Translations under genes and position numbers: made by a program
Part shown: in pieces, positions 1 through 7,294 of the stretch
How the letters are laid out: every line of letters begins with the position of its first letter
Numbering within the stretch: position 1 is the first letter of the stretch
From: Methanomicrobium mobile BP
GTDB taxonomy: Archaea; Halobacteriota; Methanomicrobia; Methanomicrobiales; Methanomicrobiaceae
Assembly: GCF_000711215.1 (NCBI RefSeq)
Contig: NZ_JOMF01000005.1
Location: 62,001 to 126,000 of the forward strand
Direction of reading: 5' to 3'
DNA length: 64,000 nt
Notes under the pieces: generated by a model
The model's input: only the letters and a program-made list of their open reading frames with translations
Database searches by the model: none
What the model was told of the DNA's origin: nothing

Positions 1-222
1 GGTGTATTCAAGGAATGCTACAATGTCGCGGGCGGCGTCGGTCAGGTCATCCCCGTGGATGTCTATGTCCCGGGCTGTTCGGTGAGACCGGAGCAGATCA
101 TCGACGGCGTCGTGAAAGCTCTGGGCATTCTCGAGGAGAAGAGAGCGGCGTTTGCGGCGGAGAGCAAAAAGGGCACCGACACGGGTGCGAATGCGGACGC
201 AAAAAAGGATGGAGGTAACTGA
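1..222 (+). CDS. echC: Ech hydrogenase small subunit EchC (3' end only)
   Basis: The window opens inside this gene; the last 73 codons are visible in frame 1 and end at TGA. The segment VYVPGC is the region of the NuoB/EchC family that supplies the last cysteine ligand of the proximal [4Fe-4S] cluster, and RPEQIIDG is the typical continuation. EchC carries electrons between the NiFe site in EchE and the ferredoxin-like EchF. The final 25 residues are a charged Lys/Ala/Asp tail beyond the conserved fold. The stop lies 2 nt before echD, so the genes form one operon; echA and echB are presumably upstream, outside the window. Confidence 0.9.
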   Translation, partial: GVFKECYNVAGGVGQVIPVDVYVPGCSVRPEQIIDGVVKALGILEEKRAAFAAESKKGTDTGANADAKKDGGN

Positions 223-224
223 AG

Positions 225-704
225 ATGCATAAAGAAGAGCAGACGATTACGGAGGTCGGCGTTGATAATCTCGTCTCCGAGGTCTCGAAGATGTATGATG
301 AGGGTTACCGCCTTGTTCAGATAGGCTGCGGCAAATACGACGATATCTTCGAGATAAATTACTCCTTCGACAAGGACTGCAAGTTCGTGAATCTGCGCCT
401 GAAGATTACCGAGGGCGTTGTCGTTCCGAGTATTACGGGAGTGTATCTCTGTGCGTTCATCTACGAGAACGAGATTCACGACCTTTTCGGCGTGAGCATA
501 AAGGATATTGCCATCGATTTCAAGGGCAATCTCATCAGGACAAGCGTAAAGAATCCTTTCAATACGCCGACGGTGACAAAGGTCAAAGCGGCCAAGCCGG
601 CAAAGTCGGAGAATGCGGCGGCAGCGGGGGCAAAGCCCGATGTCAAGTCGGATGCGAAGCCCGATACCAAGCCCGATGCCGAAAAGAAAAAGGAGGAAGC
701 ATAG
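225..704 (+). CDS. echD: Ech hydrogenase subunit EchD (NuoC/30-kDa type)
   Basis: This 159-residue protein matches the NADH dehydrogenase 30-kDa (NuoC) family in its short Ech form. The family signature is seen as ENEIHDLFG at residues 81-89. EchD is a peripheral subunit that helps assemble the hydrogenase module on the membrane arm. After about residue 115 the sequence becomes a low-complexity Ala/Lys/Pro/Asp tail of some 45 residues, not part of the conserved domain. It begins 2 nt after echC stops, and echE starts directly after its stop codon, so translation is probably coupled. Confidence 0.9.
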   Translation: MHKEEQTITEVGVDNLVSEVSKMYDEGYRLVQIGCGKYDDIFEINYSFDKDCKFVNLRLKITEGVVVPSITGVYLCAFIYENEIHDLFGVSIKDIAIDFKGNLIRTSVKNPFNTPTVTKVKAAKPAKSENAAAAGAKPDVKSDAKPDTKPDAEKKKEEA

Positions 705-1784
705 ATGGCAGGAAGAATTGTTGTTCCGTTCGGTCCCCAGCACCCCGTTCTTCCCGAGCCGATTCATCTGGATCTGGTTCTGGAGGACGAGAGGGTTGTT
801 GAGGCAATTCCCTCGATAGGGTATGTCCACCGCGGTCTCGAAAAGCTTGTCGAGAAGCGCGATTTCAAGGACTTTGTCTATATTGCCGAGCGTATCTGCG
901 GTATATGCAGTTTCACGCACAGCGTCGGATACTGTAAGGCAATCGAGGCGATTATGGACCTGCAGGTTCCCGAGCGTGCCCAGTATCTGAGAACGATATG
1001 GAGCGAGTATTCGAGGCTTCACAGCCATCTCCTCTGGCTCGGTCTTTATGCGGATGCAATGGGCTTTGAGAATCTGTTCATGAACGCATGGAGGATTCGC
1101 GAGACGATTCTCGACGCCATGGAGGAGACAACCGGCGGCAGGGTCATTCAGGGCGTCTGTAAGGTCGGCGGCGTAAGGCGCGATATCTCGGATGCGAAAC
1201 TCAAAGAGATGACCGCAAAGCTGGATTCCATCGGCGGCGAGATAGAGGATCTCTGCCATGTATTCTTCGATGACGCGAGCGTAAAGCACAGGTCGGTCGG
1301 CGTGGGTATGCTCTCAAAGGAGGATGCGCATAAGCTGGGCGCGGTGGGTCCGGTCGCGAAGGGAAGCGGCATTGCCCTGGATCTGAGGCAGACGGGTTAT
1401 TCCGCTTACGGCAGTCTGGATTTCAAGCCGATTGTCGAGACGGGCTGCGACTGCTATTCGAGATGTATCGTGAGAGCAAAGGAGCTTGCGCAGTCCGTGG
1501 ATCTGATTAAGCAGGCGGCGGCGAACATCCCCGCGGGCGATATCGAGGTCAAGGTCAAGGGCAACCCCGACGGCGAATACTTCTCGCGTGTCGAGCAGCC
1601 CCGCGGCGAGTGCATACACTACGTGAAGGCGAACGGCTCGAAGAATATCCTGAGAGAACGCGTGAGGACTCCGTCGTCGGCGAACATACCGCCGCTTGTG
1701 AAGATGCTCGAGGGCTGTCAGATGGCGGATGTGCCGGTGATTGTGCTTTCAATCGACCCGTGTATCGGTTGTGCGGAGAGGTGA
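705..1784 (+). CDS. echE: Ech hydrogenase large subunit EchE (NiFe site)
   Basis: The 359-residue protein is the catalytic subunit of a group 4 [NiFe] hydrogenase. Both Ni-binding CxxC motifs are intact: RICGIC with C65 and C68, and DPCIGC with C353 and C356 close to the C-terminus. Ech couples H2 oxidation to ferredoxin reduction at the cost of ion gradient, supplying reduced ferredoxin for CO2 fixation or reduction in methanogens. The protein ends 3 residues after the last Cys, with no long C-terminal extension to be removed, as is usual for Ech-type large subunits. Its ATG abuts the echD stop; echF follows 6 nt later. Confidence 0.95.
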   Translation: MAGRIVVPFGPQHPVLPEPIHLDLVLEDERVVEAIPSIGYVHRGLEKLVEKRDFKDFVYIAERICGICSFTHSVGYCKAIEAIMDLQVPERAQYLRTIWSEYSRLHSHLLWLGLYADAMGFENLFMNAWRIRETILDAMEETTGGRVIQGVCKVGGVRRDISDAKLKEMTAKLDSIGGEIEDLCHVFFDDASVKHRSVGVGMLSKEDAHKLGAVGPVAKGSGIALDLRQTGYSAYGSLDFKPIVETGCDCYSRCIVRAKELAQSVDLIKQAAANIPAGDIEVKVKGNPDGEYFSRVEQPRGECIHYVKANGSKNILRERVRTPSSANIPPLVKMLEGCQMADVPVIVLSIDPCIGCAER

Positions 1785-1790
1785 AAGAGA

Positions 1791-2177
1791 ATGGGATTAT
1801 TTTCGATGACGAAGACGGTTCTGAAGTCGCTGTTTAAGAAGCCGGCGACGATTCGCTATCCCGCCGAGCCTGCGAAGCGCTTTGAGGGCACCCGCGGTCA
1901 GATGGAGATTGATATCGATAAGTGCATCTTCTGCGGTCTGTGCTCGAAGCACTGTCCCGCCGATGCGATTACGGTGAACAAGAACGAGAGGACGTGGAGC
2001 ATTAACAGGCTCTGGTGCATCTGCTGCAATTCCTGCGCGGAGAACTGCAATAAGGATGCGATTTATCAGACGAATGTATATCATGCGCCGATTGTCGCCG
2101 GCGAGACCGATGTCGATGTCTATCAGGGCAAGCCGGTCGAGGAGAAGCCTGCCGCCGCCGAAGAAAAGGCTGCATGA
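1791..2177 (+). CDS. echF: Ech hydrogenase ferredoxin subunit EchF
   Basis: A 128-residue polyferredoxin with two complete [4Fe-4S] motifs: C45, C48, C51, C55 and C76, C79, C82, C86. EchF passes electrons from EchC to soluble ferredoxin. The C-terminal 25 residues are Ala/Glu/Lys-rich, like the tails of EchC and EchD, so three subunits of this complex carry non-conserved charged tails. It is the last gene of the operon; the following 140 nt are T-rich and a minus-strand gene converges on it. Confidence 0.93.
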   Translation: MGLFSMTKTVLKSLFKKPATIRYPAEPAKRFEGTRGQMEIDIDKCIFCGLCSKHCPADAITVNKNERTWSINRLWCICCNSCAENCNKDAIYQTNVYHAPIVAGETDVDVYQGKPVEEKPAAAEEKAA

Positions 2178-2184
2178 TTCATAA

Positions 2185-2240
2185 AACTATTTTTCAATTT
2201 TTCAATTTTTTAAATTTTCAATAGCGTGTTTTTGTGCTTT
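2185..2240 (+). terminator. T-rich terminator after the ech operon
   Basis: Three runs of five to six T separated by CAA, followed by further T runs, begin 8 nt after the echF stop. Archaeal RNA polymerase stops at such oligo-T tracts without needing a hairpin. No stable stem is visible. The next gene is on the opposite strand and ends at 2321. Confidence 0.5.
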
Positions 2241-2320
2241 TGCGTTTTGCCGCTAAAAAAGTGTATCGTGATTTGATTTTGGAATTTGATTGGGTATATC
2301 GCTGTTTTTATCTCTATGTA

Positions 2321-2866
2321 TTATCTTCTTCTTGCCGAGCCGGGTTTTTTGCCGCCGAACCTTGAGCTTATGCTTCCGAAGCCGCGGAAGTCCATGCCGT
2401 GCGAGAACTCTTCGGTATGCTCCGCCGCATCCCCGTTCCTTGACGGGCTGCCTGCTGCCGCATCCGGCGCCGCATCACGGCTGTTTAAGTGTTCTTCGAT
2501 TATGTCGGGTCTGCGGATGGGGATTGCAAAGTAGACCTGTGCGAAGGTTATGGGGTCGCTTCTGAATCCGCAGTTGTTTGCGACATAGTAGCATGCCAGA
2601 CGCGTGAGTTTGTGGTCGGCGACGACCTTCTGAACTTTCCCGTTCTTTCTGACGAGTTTTCGGACGGGGACGAAGTTGTGTTTCACGACGCCGCGTGAGT
2701 CCTGACAGGCGAGTTTTGCTTTTTCGACGACGACGAAGAAGTCACGCGGGTCGAGGTATCCGAGGAGGTTCTGAAGGTCTTTTGCCATCCAGAGTTCAAC
2801 GCCGCTGTCTATGTGGCGGCAGGATTCGAACTGTGCGAAGAGTTTATCGATTGTTGCTCTGTCCAT
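2321..2866 (-). CDS. DinD-like protein, shortened
   Basis: The first 125 residues resemble the N-terminal half of DNA-damage-inducible protein D: a HIDSGVELWMAKDL segment, LLGYLDPRDF, and RLACYYVANN followed by AQVYFAIPIRR. DinD proteins are usually about 270-280 residues; this one is 181, and after the AQxYFA block it runs into a Pro/Ser/Gly/Arg-rich tail unlike the family. It is either a C-terminally truncated or degenerate copy, or a small BRO-like DNA-binding variant. It lies beside a DUF2130 gene and near tRNA-Phe, an accessory setting. E. coli DinD is LexA-regulated, but archaea lack LexA, so regulation here is unknown. Confidence 0.7.
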   Translation of the reverse strand: MDRATIDKLFAQFESCRHIDSGVELWMAKDLQNLLGYLDPRDFFVVVEKAKLACQDSRGVVKHNFVPVRKLVRKNGKVQKVVADHKLTRLACYYVANNCGFRSDPITFAQVYFAIPIRRPDIIEEHLNSRDAAPDAAAGSPSRNGDAAEHTEEFSHGMDFRGFGSISSRFGGKKPGSARRR

Positions 2867-3077
2867 ATTATCCCAATTGCTCCGTTCGTTGACGGCAGTG
2901 ATATATACTATCTTGTTTCGGATGTGTTTTTAATCTGTTTGAGTGTGCAATCGTTAGTTAGATCATGAAATAATGTGTGCTCTGATTTATAAGAATATCT
3001 TACGGCGCTTGTTTAAGAGATTTGCATATTTCAATGTTTTAGATTTGATATTTTTTGATGTTCTTTTTAACGAAATA

Positions 3078-3087
3078 TTATATAAAA
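3078..3087 (+). promoter_or_regulatory. TATA box of the DUF2130 gene
   Basis: TTATATAAAA lies about 33 bp upstream of the ATG at 3116, so transcription should begin 5-8 nt before the start codon. No Shine-Dalgarno sequence is present, which fits a near-leaderless mRNA. Confidence 0.6.
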
Positions 3088-3115
3088 TACCCACAGATTA
3101 GTAAATTGTGGAATA

Positions 3116-4357
3116 ATGCAGGAAATCAAGTGTCCGAAGTGTAATCAAGTTTTCCAAGTCGATGAATCAGGATATGCGCAGATTGTTCAACAAGTGCGTG
3201 ATAAGGAATTTGACAAAGAGATAAAGCGTCGTCTGGCTGAACTAGAATCCAAAATGAAGAGCGAACAGGAAGTCGAGCGTCTGAAAATGCAGGAGGAACA
3301 GAAAGATAAAATTAGTTCCAAAGATTCTGAGCTGATGCAGAAAGATGCAGAGATAGAGAGATTAAAAAATCAAATCTCCAATTATGAGACTGATAAGAAG
3401 CTGGCGATATCGGATTTGGATCTGGCAAATACAAAAGCACTTGCGGATAAAGATCAGATAATTACCGTTCTTCAGGGTAAGCTTGACGCCAAGGATGCCG
3501 AGATTGAACTTAAGATAAATGATCTTAAGAATCTGTATGAGATCCGCCTTAAAGATAAGGATGAGGAAATTGCGCACTACAAGGACTTTAAAGCGCGGCA
3601 ATCGACTAAGATGGTCGGTGAAAGCCTTGAACAGCACTGTCAGATTGAGTTCAATAAGATACGCATGTCGGCATTTCCGAACGCATACTTTGAGAAGGAC
3701 AATGAAGCGATTGACGGAACCAAGGGGGACTTTATCTTCCGCGACTTTGAGGACGGCGATGAGTATCTATCAATCATGTTTGAGATGAAGAACGAGATGG
3801 AGGATACGGATGCAAGGCAGAAGCATACTAACGAGTCTTTCTTAAAGAAACTGGATGAGGACAGGACGAAGAAAAACTGCGAGTATGCGGTTTTAGTCTC
3901 TCTTCTCGAACGCGATAATGAACTTTACAATTCGGGCATCGTGGATGTATCCTATAAGTATCCAAAGATGTATGTCATACGCCCGCAGTTCTTTATTCCG
4001 ATGATTACGCTTCTCAAGAATGCTGCGATGAACTCTCTTAATTACCGTAAGGAACTTGCGATTGTGAAGAGCCAGCAGTTGGATCTTCAGAACTTTGAAT
4101 ATGAGATGGATGAGTTTAAGACATATTTCAGTAAGAAATTTGACATTGCGTCGAGAAAATTCGTCGATGCAATCAATGATATTGATAAAACCATCAAGGT
4201 GCTCGAAAAGATAAAAACCGAGCTTACAAGTTCGGAGAATAATCTGCGTCTGGCAAATGACAAGGCACAGGATCTCTCAATTAAGAAACTGACAAGGAAA
4301 GCACCGTCGGTGCGTGCCATGTTCGAGGAACTTAATTCAGGCAATAACAAGGATTGA
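3116..4357 (+). CDS. DUF2130 domain protein with zinc-ribbon knuckle and coiled coil
   Basis: The 413-residue protein starts with a single zinc knuckle (C6, C9), continues as a long charged coiled coil over about residues 25-175, then has the DUF2130 globular region (about 190-350, with blocks such as GTKGDFIFRDF and SIMFEMKNEM) and a second helical stretch. The DUF2130 region has the look of a restriction-endonuclease-like core (Asp/Glu-x-Lys), but the molecular function of the family is not established. Codon use and AT content are higher than in neighbouring housekeeping genes, consistent with transfer. It stands alone between a DinD-like gene and tRNA-Phe. Confidence 0.8.
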   Translation: MQEIKCPKCNQVFQVDESGYAQIVQQVRDKEFDKEIKRRLAELESKMKSEQEVERLKMQEEQKDKISSKDSELMQKDAEIERLKNQISNYETDKKLAISDLDLANTKALADKDQIITVLQGKLDAKDAEIELKINDLKNLYEIRLKDKDEEIAHYKDFKARQSTKMVGESLEQHCQIEFNKIRMSAFPNAYFEKDNEAIDGTKGDFIFRDFEDGDEYLSIMFEMKNEMEDTDARQKHTNESFLKKLDEDRTKKNCEYAVLVSLLERDNELYNSGIVDVSYKYPKMYVIRPQFFIPMITLLKNAAMNSLNYRKELAIVKSQQLDLQNFEYEMDEFKTYFSKKFDIASRKFVDAINDIDKTIKVLEKIKTELTSSENNLRLANDKAQDLSIKKLTRKAPSVRAMFEELNSGNNKD

Positions 4358-4453
4358 GAATAGAGTCAGTTCTTAACTGTGCACATATGTATGTTGTATG
4401 GATAACAGCAAAATAGGTTATTTTTTTAAAAATCGTAAAAACGGTTAAAAGAG

Positions 4454-4527
4454 TGCCTCAACCCGGATTTGAACCGGGGACAACCAGATCTTCAGTCTGG
4501 CGCTCTCCCAGTCTGAGCTACTGAGGC
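4454..4527 (-). tRNA. tRNA-Phe (GAA)
   Basis: On the minus strand a complete cloverleaf is seen: acceptor GCCTCAG/TTGAGGC (last pair G-T), discriminator A, anticodon stem CCAGA/TCTGG with loop CTGAAGA giving anticodon GAA, and T arm CCGGG-TTCAAAT-CCCGG type. It is 74 nt long, has no intron, and CCA is not encoded. Its 3' end faces the DUF2130/DinD genes. Confidence 0.95.
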
Positions 4528-4578
4528 AAACAAAACGACATCAGTCGAATTTGCGAAATTAATATTGGATATCTGCAC

Positions 4579-4586
4579 ATATAAAC
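4579..4586 (+). promoter_or_regulatory. TATA box giving a leaderless transcript
   Basis: ATATAAAC is centred about 23-25 bp upstream of the ATG at 4606. With normal archaeal spacing transcription would start at or next to the A of that ATG, so the mRNA is probably leaderless; no ribosome-binding site is seen. Confidence 0.5.
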
Positions 4587-4605
4587 TATTTGATTTATTG
4601 TTCAT

Positions 4606-5085
4606 ATGACAAAGAATGTCCTCATTATATCCGTAATCGCATTGCTTCTGATTGCCGTGTTTGCGGCAATTGCAATGATGTCTGCGGGAAATGCAGTATC
4701 CGGCTCTCGGGAGCATACAGGAATTATCGCGGAGGAAAAAGAGATGATGATAAAAGTTTCCGACGGCACCAGTACCGTCATATTCCGGCTTAACGACAGC
4801 CCTTCTTCAAAGAGCCTGTACGGGATGCTTCCTATTGATGCGGAGGTGCGGAACTACTCGAATAATGAGAAGATCTTTACTCCGCCGCAGGAAATCGATA
4901 CGACCGGCGGCATTGAGGGCGACTGCCACGCAGGCACGTTTGCGCTCTTCTCGCCGTGGGGCAATGCGGTTATGTACTACGGCGATGCCCCCGCATATCC
5001 AGGTCTCTATCTTCTCGGGGAGGCTGTTGAAGGCGGCGACAGGATAAAGGATATCTCCGGCACGATTCATGTTGAAGCTGTATGA
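4606..5085 (+). CDS. Membrane-anchored cyclophilin-like fold protein
   Basis: The 159-residue protein has an N-terminal hydrophobic segment (residues 4-25), which is a membrane anchor or uncleaved signal. The remainder matches the cyclophilin-like fold family (often annotated Cyclophil_like/DUF): FRLNDSPSSKSLYGMLP, NEKIFTPP, and the block FALFSPWGNAVMYYGD. Cytoplasmic members of the family are about 110-130 residues; the anchor here suggests a surface location. Prolyl isomerase activity has not been shown for this family. It is monocistronic between tRNA-Phe and the TetR operator. Confidence 0.75.
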   Translation: MTKNVLIISVIALLLIAVFAAIAMMSAGNAVSGSREHTGIIAEEKEMMIKVSDGTSTVIFRLNDSPSSKSLYGMLPIDAEVRNYSNNEKIFTPPQEIDTTGGIEGDCHAGTFALFSPWGNAVMYYGDAPAYPGLYLLGEAVEGGDRIKDISGTIHVEAV

Positions 5086-5126
5086 CGGGATCCTTTATCC
5101 CCGAGTCGATTTTTTTGCCGTGCAAA

Positions 5127-5166
5127 GCTAATGTTTATTAGCCATGATCGGCTAATAAGTATTAGC
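5127..5166. promoter_or_regulatory. Inverted-repeat operator of the TetR gene
   Basis: Two 17-bp arms, GCTAATGTTTATTAGCC and GGCTAATAAGTATTAGC, face each other across a 6-bp spacer; 15 of 17 positions pair. Each arm is itself built from two ATTAGC/GCTAAT half-sites. The element lies immediately before the TetR start codon and overlaps an A/T-rich TATA-like stretch, so binding would block transcription. Auto-repression by the adjacent TetR protein is the simplest reading. Confidence 0.75.
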
Positions 5167-5181
5167 AACATGGAAGGTGAG

Positions 5182-5769
5182 ATGTCCACAAAAGAAAAGA
5201 TACTGGATGCGGCGTTGACGCTGTTCTCCGAGAACGGTTACGACGGAACAAGCGTCGAGCAGATAGCAAACAAAGTCGGCATCAGGGCGCCGTCGCTCTA
5301 CAAGCACTATGCAGGCAAGGAGGAGATCCTCAACGCTCTCATTGATTCCGCGCAGGCACATTACGAAGAGATGTTCGGCTCCGAGATGAATATCGGCAGG
5401 GTGCCGGAGAGCGGCGAAGAGTTCATACGGGCTGAGATGGGCAGGATTGCGTTTACAATCCGCGATCCCGTAATCCGAAAGACAAGAATGCTTCTTGTTC
5501 AGGAGCAGTTCCGCAGCGAAAGAATCGCCGAGGTTACCACCATGCATCAGCTCACCGGCATTCAGCGGATGTATGCGAAGTTACTCGAAGAGATGATGAA
5601 AAAAGGGCTGGTCGGAGAGGACGATCCCGCACTGCTTGCGACGGAGCTTACCGCTCCCGCGGTGCTTCTTATCGCCAAAGCCGACAGACAGCCGCAATCC
5701 CTTAAAGAAATCGAAGAGAGCATTGAAAGACATTTACGGCACTTTTGCGCCGTTTACATGAAAAAATGA
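5182..5769 (+). CDS. TetR/AcrR family transcriptional regulator
   Basis: From the chosen ATG the protein has 195 residues. Residues 4-50 form the TetR helix-turn-helix (STKEKILDAALTLFSENGYD, then TSVEQIANKVGI, PSLYKHYAGKEEIL); the rest is the all-helical ligand domain. The reading frame is open to an ATG at 5131, but that start lies inside the operator palindrome and would add unrelated residues, so 5182 (or 5170) is preferred. It is followed within 7 nt by a small membrane protein, then a metallo-beta-lactamase protein and another membrane protein, a likely co-regulated unit. The ligand cannot be told from sequence. Confidence 0.9.
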   Translation: MSTKEKILDAALTLFSENGYDGTSVEQIANKVGIRAPSLYKHYAGKEEILNALIDSAQAHYEEMFGSEMNIGRVPESGEEFIRAEMGRIAFTIRDPVIRKTRMLLVQEQFRSERIAEVTTMHQLTGIQRMYAKLLEEMMKKGLVGEDDPALLATELTAPAVLLIAKADRQPQSLKEIEESIERHLRHFCAVYMKK

Positions 5770-5776
5770 GGTAAAT

Positions 5777-5971
5777 ATGTTGAAAAAAATAGTAGATCTG
5801 GCAACGCTGGCTTTGTACGTCGCGTCGGTATTCGTTATTGTCGATTACAATTTCTGGGCGGGAATCGCTCTGTTTGCGGCGGCGACGTGCATTCAGTATT
5901 ATTTCGGCACACTCGGGAAATTGAAAGCAATTTCGGAGAGCACGAAAGAAAAAACGGCTGCAAACGATTGA
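5777..5971 (+). CDS. Small two-helix membrane protein
   Basis: A 64-residue protein with two hydrophobic helices (about 5-22 and 26-44) and a charged C-terminus. A GAGGT ribosome-binding site overlaps the TetR stop codon, 7 nt before the ATG, so it is probably translated from the TetR transcript. I do not recognise the family. It could be a small transport subunit or a membrane partner of the downstream hydrolase. Confidence 0.65.
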   Translation: MLKKIVDLATLALYVASVFVIVDYNFWAGIALFAAATCIQYYFGTLGKLKAISESTKEKTAAND

Positions 5972-5981
5972 AGGACTAAAG

Positions 5982-6833
5982 ATGAGAATTGTCTGTCTTA
6001 TCGAAGACACGGAAGGGTCGGAAGGAAAGAACGGGTGTGCGGCGGCGCACGGTCTGTCGTTTTATGTCGAGACCGGCGCTCACAGGTTTCTGGTCGACCT
6101 CGGACCTTCCGGAGAGACCCTGAAAAATGCCGAAAAGACGGGCACAGACCTTCGGGATGTCGATACGGTCGTGCTGAGTCACGGTCATTACGATCACTCG
6201 GGCGGGATCATGCCCTTTGTCCGCCGCAACACAAAGGCGAAGATATACATGCAGCGGACGGCGGTCGGGGACTTTTACTCCGACGACGGCGAATCGGCGG
6301 GAGAACGCTTCAGATATATCGGCATTGACCCCGCGATAGTCGACCTTCCTCAGACTGTCGCGGTTGACGGCGATCTCCGGATTGACGACGAACTTGAACT
6401 TTTCACCGTAAAGCACGCGAATCATCCGATTCCGTTTACGAATAAGAGCCTGCTTGTCCGCGACGGAAGCGGATATGCGCGGGATTCATTCGATCACGAG
6501 CATTATCTCGTGATTCATGACGGGAAACGGCATATTCTCGTTTCGGGGTGCGCCCATAAAGGCATGCCGAATATCATGGAGGCTTATCTCGACAGGTATG
6601 GTGCCGCGCCGGATATCGCGATCAGCGGCTTTCATCTCATGAAGAAGACGGACTATTCCGAAGAGGAAAAGCGGGAGATCGGGGAGATCGCACGTCAACT
6701 GAACGAGTATCCGACGAAATACTTCACATGTCACTGTACGGGCATGAAGGCATACGAAATCATGAAGAGCGTCATGGGGGATAAGCTGACTTACGTGCAC
6801 TCCGGCGACGTGATCCCGACGGATTGGATATGA
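5982..6833 (+). CDS. Metallo-beta-lactamase-fold hydrolase (beta-RFAP-synthase-like subgroup)
   Basis: The 283-residue protein carries the MBL zinc motif HGHYDHSGG (H67, H69, D71, H72) and later metal-ligand regions around HEHYLVIHD, SGCAHKG and FTCHCTG. This arrangement matches the MBL subgroup annotated as 7,8-dihydropterin-6-methyl-4-(beta-D-ribofuranosyl)aminobenzene 5'-phosphate synthase-like, which also includes many uncharacterised enzymes. The specific substrate is not proven. It is the third gene of the TetR unit, 10 nt after the small membrane protein. Confidence 0.85.
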   Translation: MRIVCLIEDTEGSEGKNGCAAAHGLSFYVETGAHRFLVDLGPSGETLKNAEKTGTDLRDVDTVVLSHGHYDHSGGIMPFVRRNTKAKIYMQRTAVGDFYSDDGESAGERFRYIGIDPAIVDLPQTVAVDGDLRIDDELELFTVKHANHPIPFTNKSLLVRDGSGYARDSFDHEHYLVIHDGKRHILVSGCAHKGMPNIMEAYLDRYGAAPDIAISGFHLMKKTDYSEEEKREIGEIARQLNEYPTKYFTCHCTGMKAYEIMKSVMGDKLTYVHSGDVIPTDWI

Positions 6834-6857
6834 CGGCGTTATGCGGGTAGAAAGGTC

Positions 6858-7157
6858 ATGAACGACGTTTACGTGTTTATAGACGCGGCATTGCCGTGGA
6901 TTGCAATCGGACTCATGCTTGCCGTCTTTTTTGCAAGGATGGCAAGGATTGCGGTTACGAAGAAGAATGACGGGGATGCCGACCGCGTCTCCGAGGGTAT
7001 GGCTCTGGGAATGTGCTTCGGCGTTGCCTTAAGCGTCGCTCTGCACATCAATCTCGGCATCGGGATGATGGCGGGTCTGCTGTACGGACTCCTCATCGGT
7101 TCGCGGATCGCGAAAAAGGATGGTGAGAAACGGGAAACCGATACACACCGAACCTAA
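6858..7157 (+). CDS. Hypothetical membrane protein (glycine-rich C-terminal helices)
   Basis: A 99-residue protein with one N-terminal helix (about 10-30), a charged loop, and a second hydrophobic region (about 48-82) with glycine-rich stretches (ALGMCFGVAL, GIGMMAGLLYGLLIG) that look like two tightly packed helices. I do not recognise the family. It begins 24 nt after the MBL gene and is probably the end of the TetR-controlled unit. Confidence 0.6.
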   Translation: MNDVYVFIDAALPWIAIGLMLAVFFARMARIAVTKKNDGDADRVSEGMALGMCFGVALSVALHINLGIGMMAGLLYGLLIGSRIAKKDGEKRETDTHRT

Positions 7158-7207
7158 TACACACGAACACTGTACACGCCGAACCCTATACACGCCGAAC
7201 CTGACCG
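7140..7207. repeat. Degenerate 16-bp tandem repeat
   Basis: About four imperfect copies of a 16-bp unit of the form ATACACGCCGAACCT follow one another across the end of the preceding gene and the spacer before the DHH gene. The last two copies are almost identical. It looks like slippage-generated repeat; no regulatory role is evident. Confidence 0.55.
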
Positions 7208-7294
7208 CATAGCATATCGCAAAAGTTGACTATCACGGAAAATCAATATAATTACGCAATAATATATTGTCAAAGAGTCCCGAGAGAGTCAAAG

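Noticed and set aside
63-1289. A 408-codon minus-strand frame over echC-echE
   Set aside because: It is the antisense shadow of the ech genes; codon use of the plus-strand genes and their motifs leave no doubt, and the antisense peptide has no recognisable domain.
5131-5181. Upstream ATG for TetR
   Set aside because: It lies inside the operator palindrome and the added residues are not conserved in TetR proteins.
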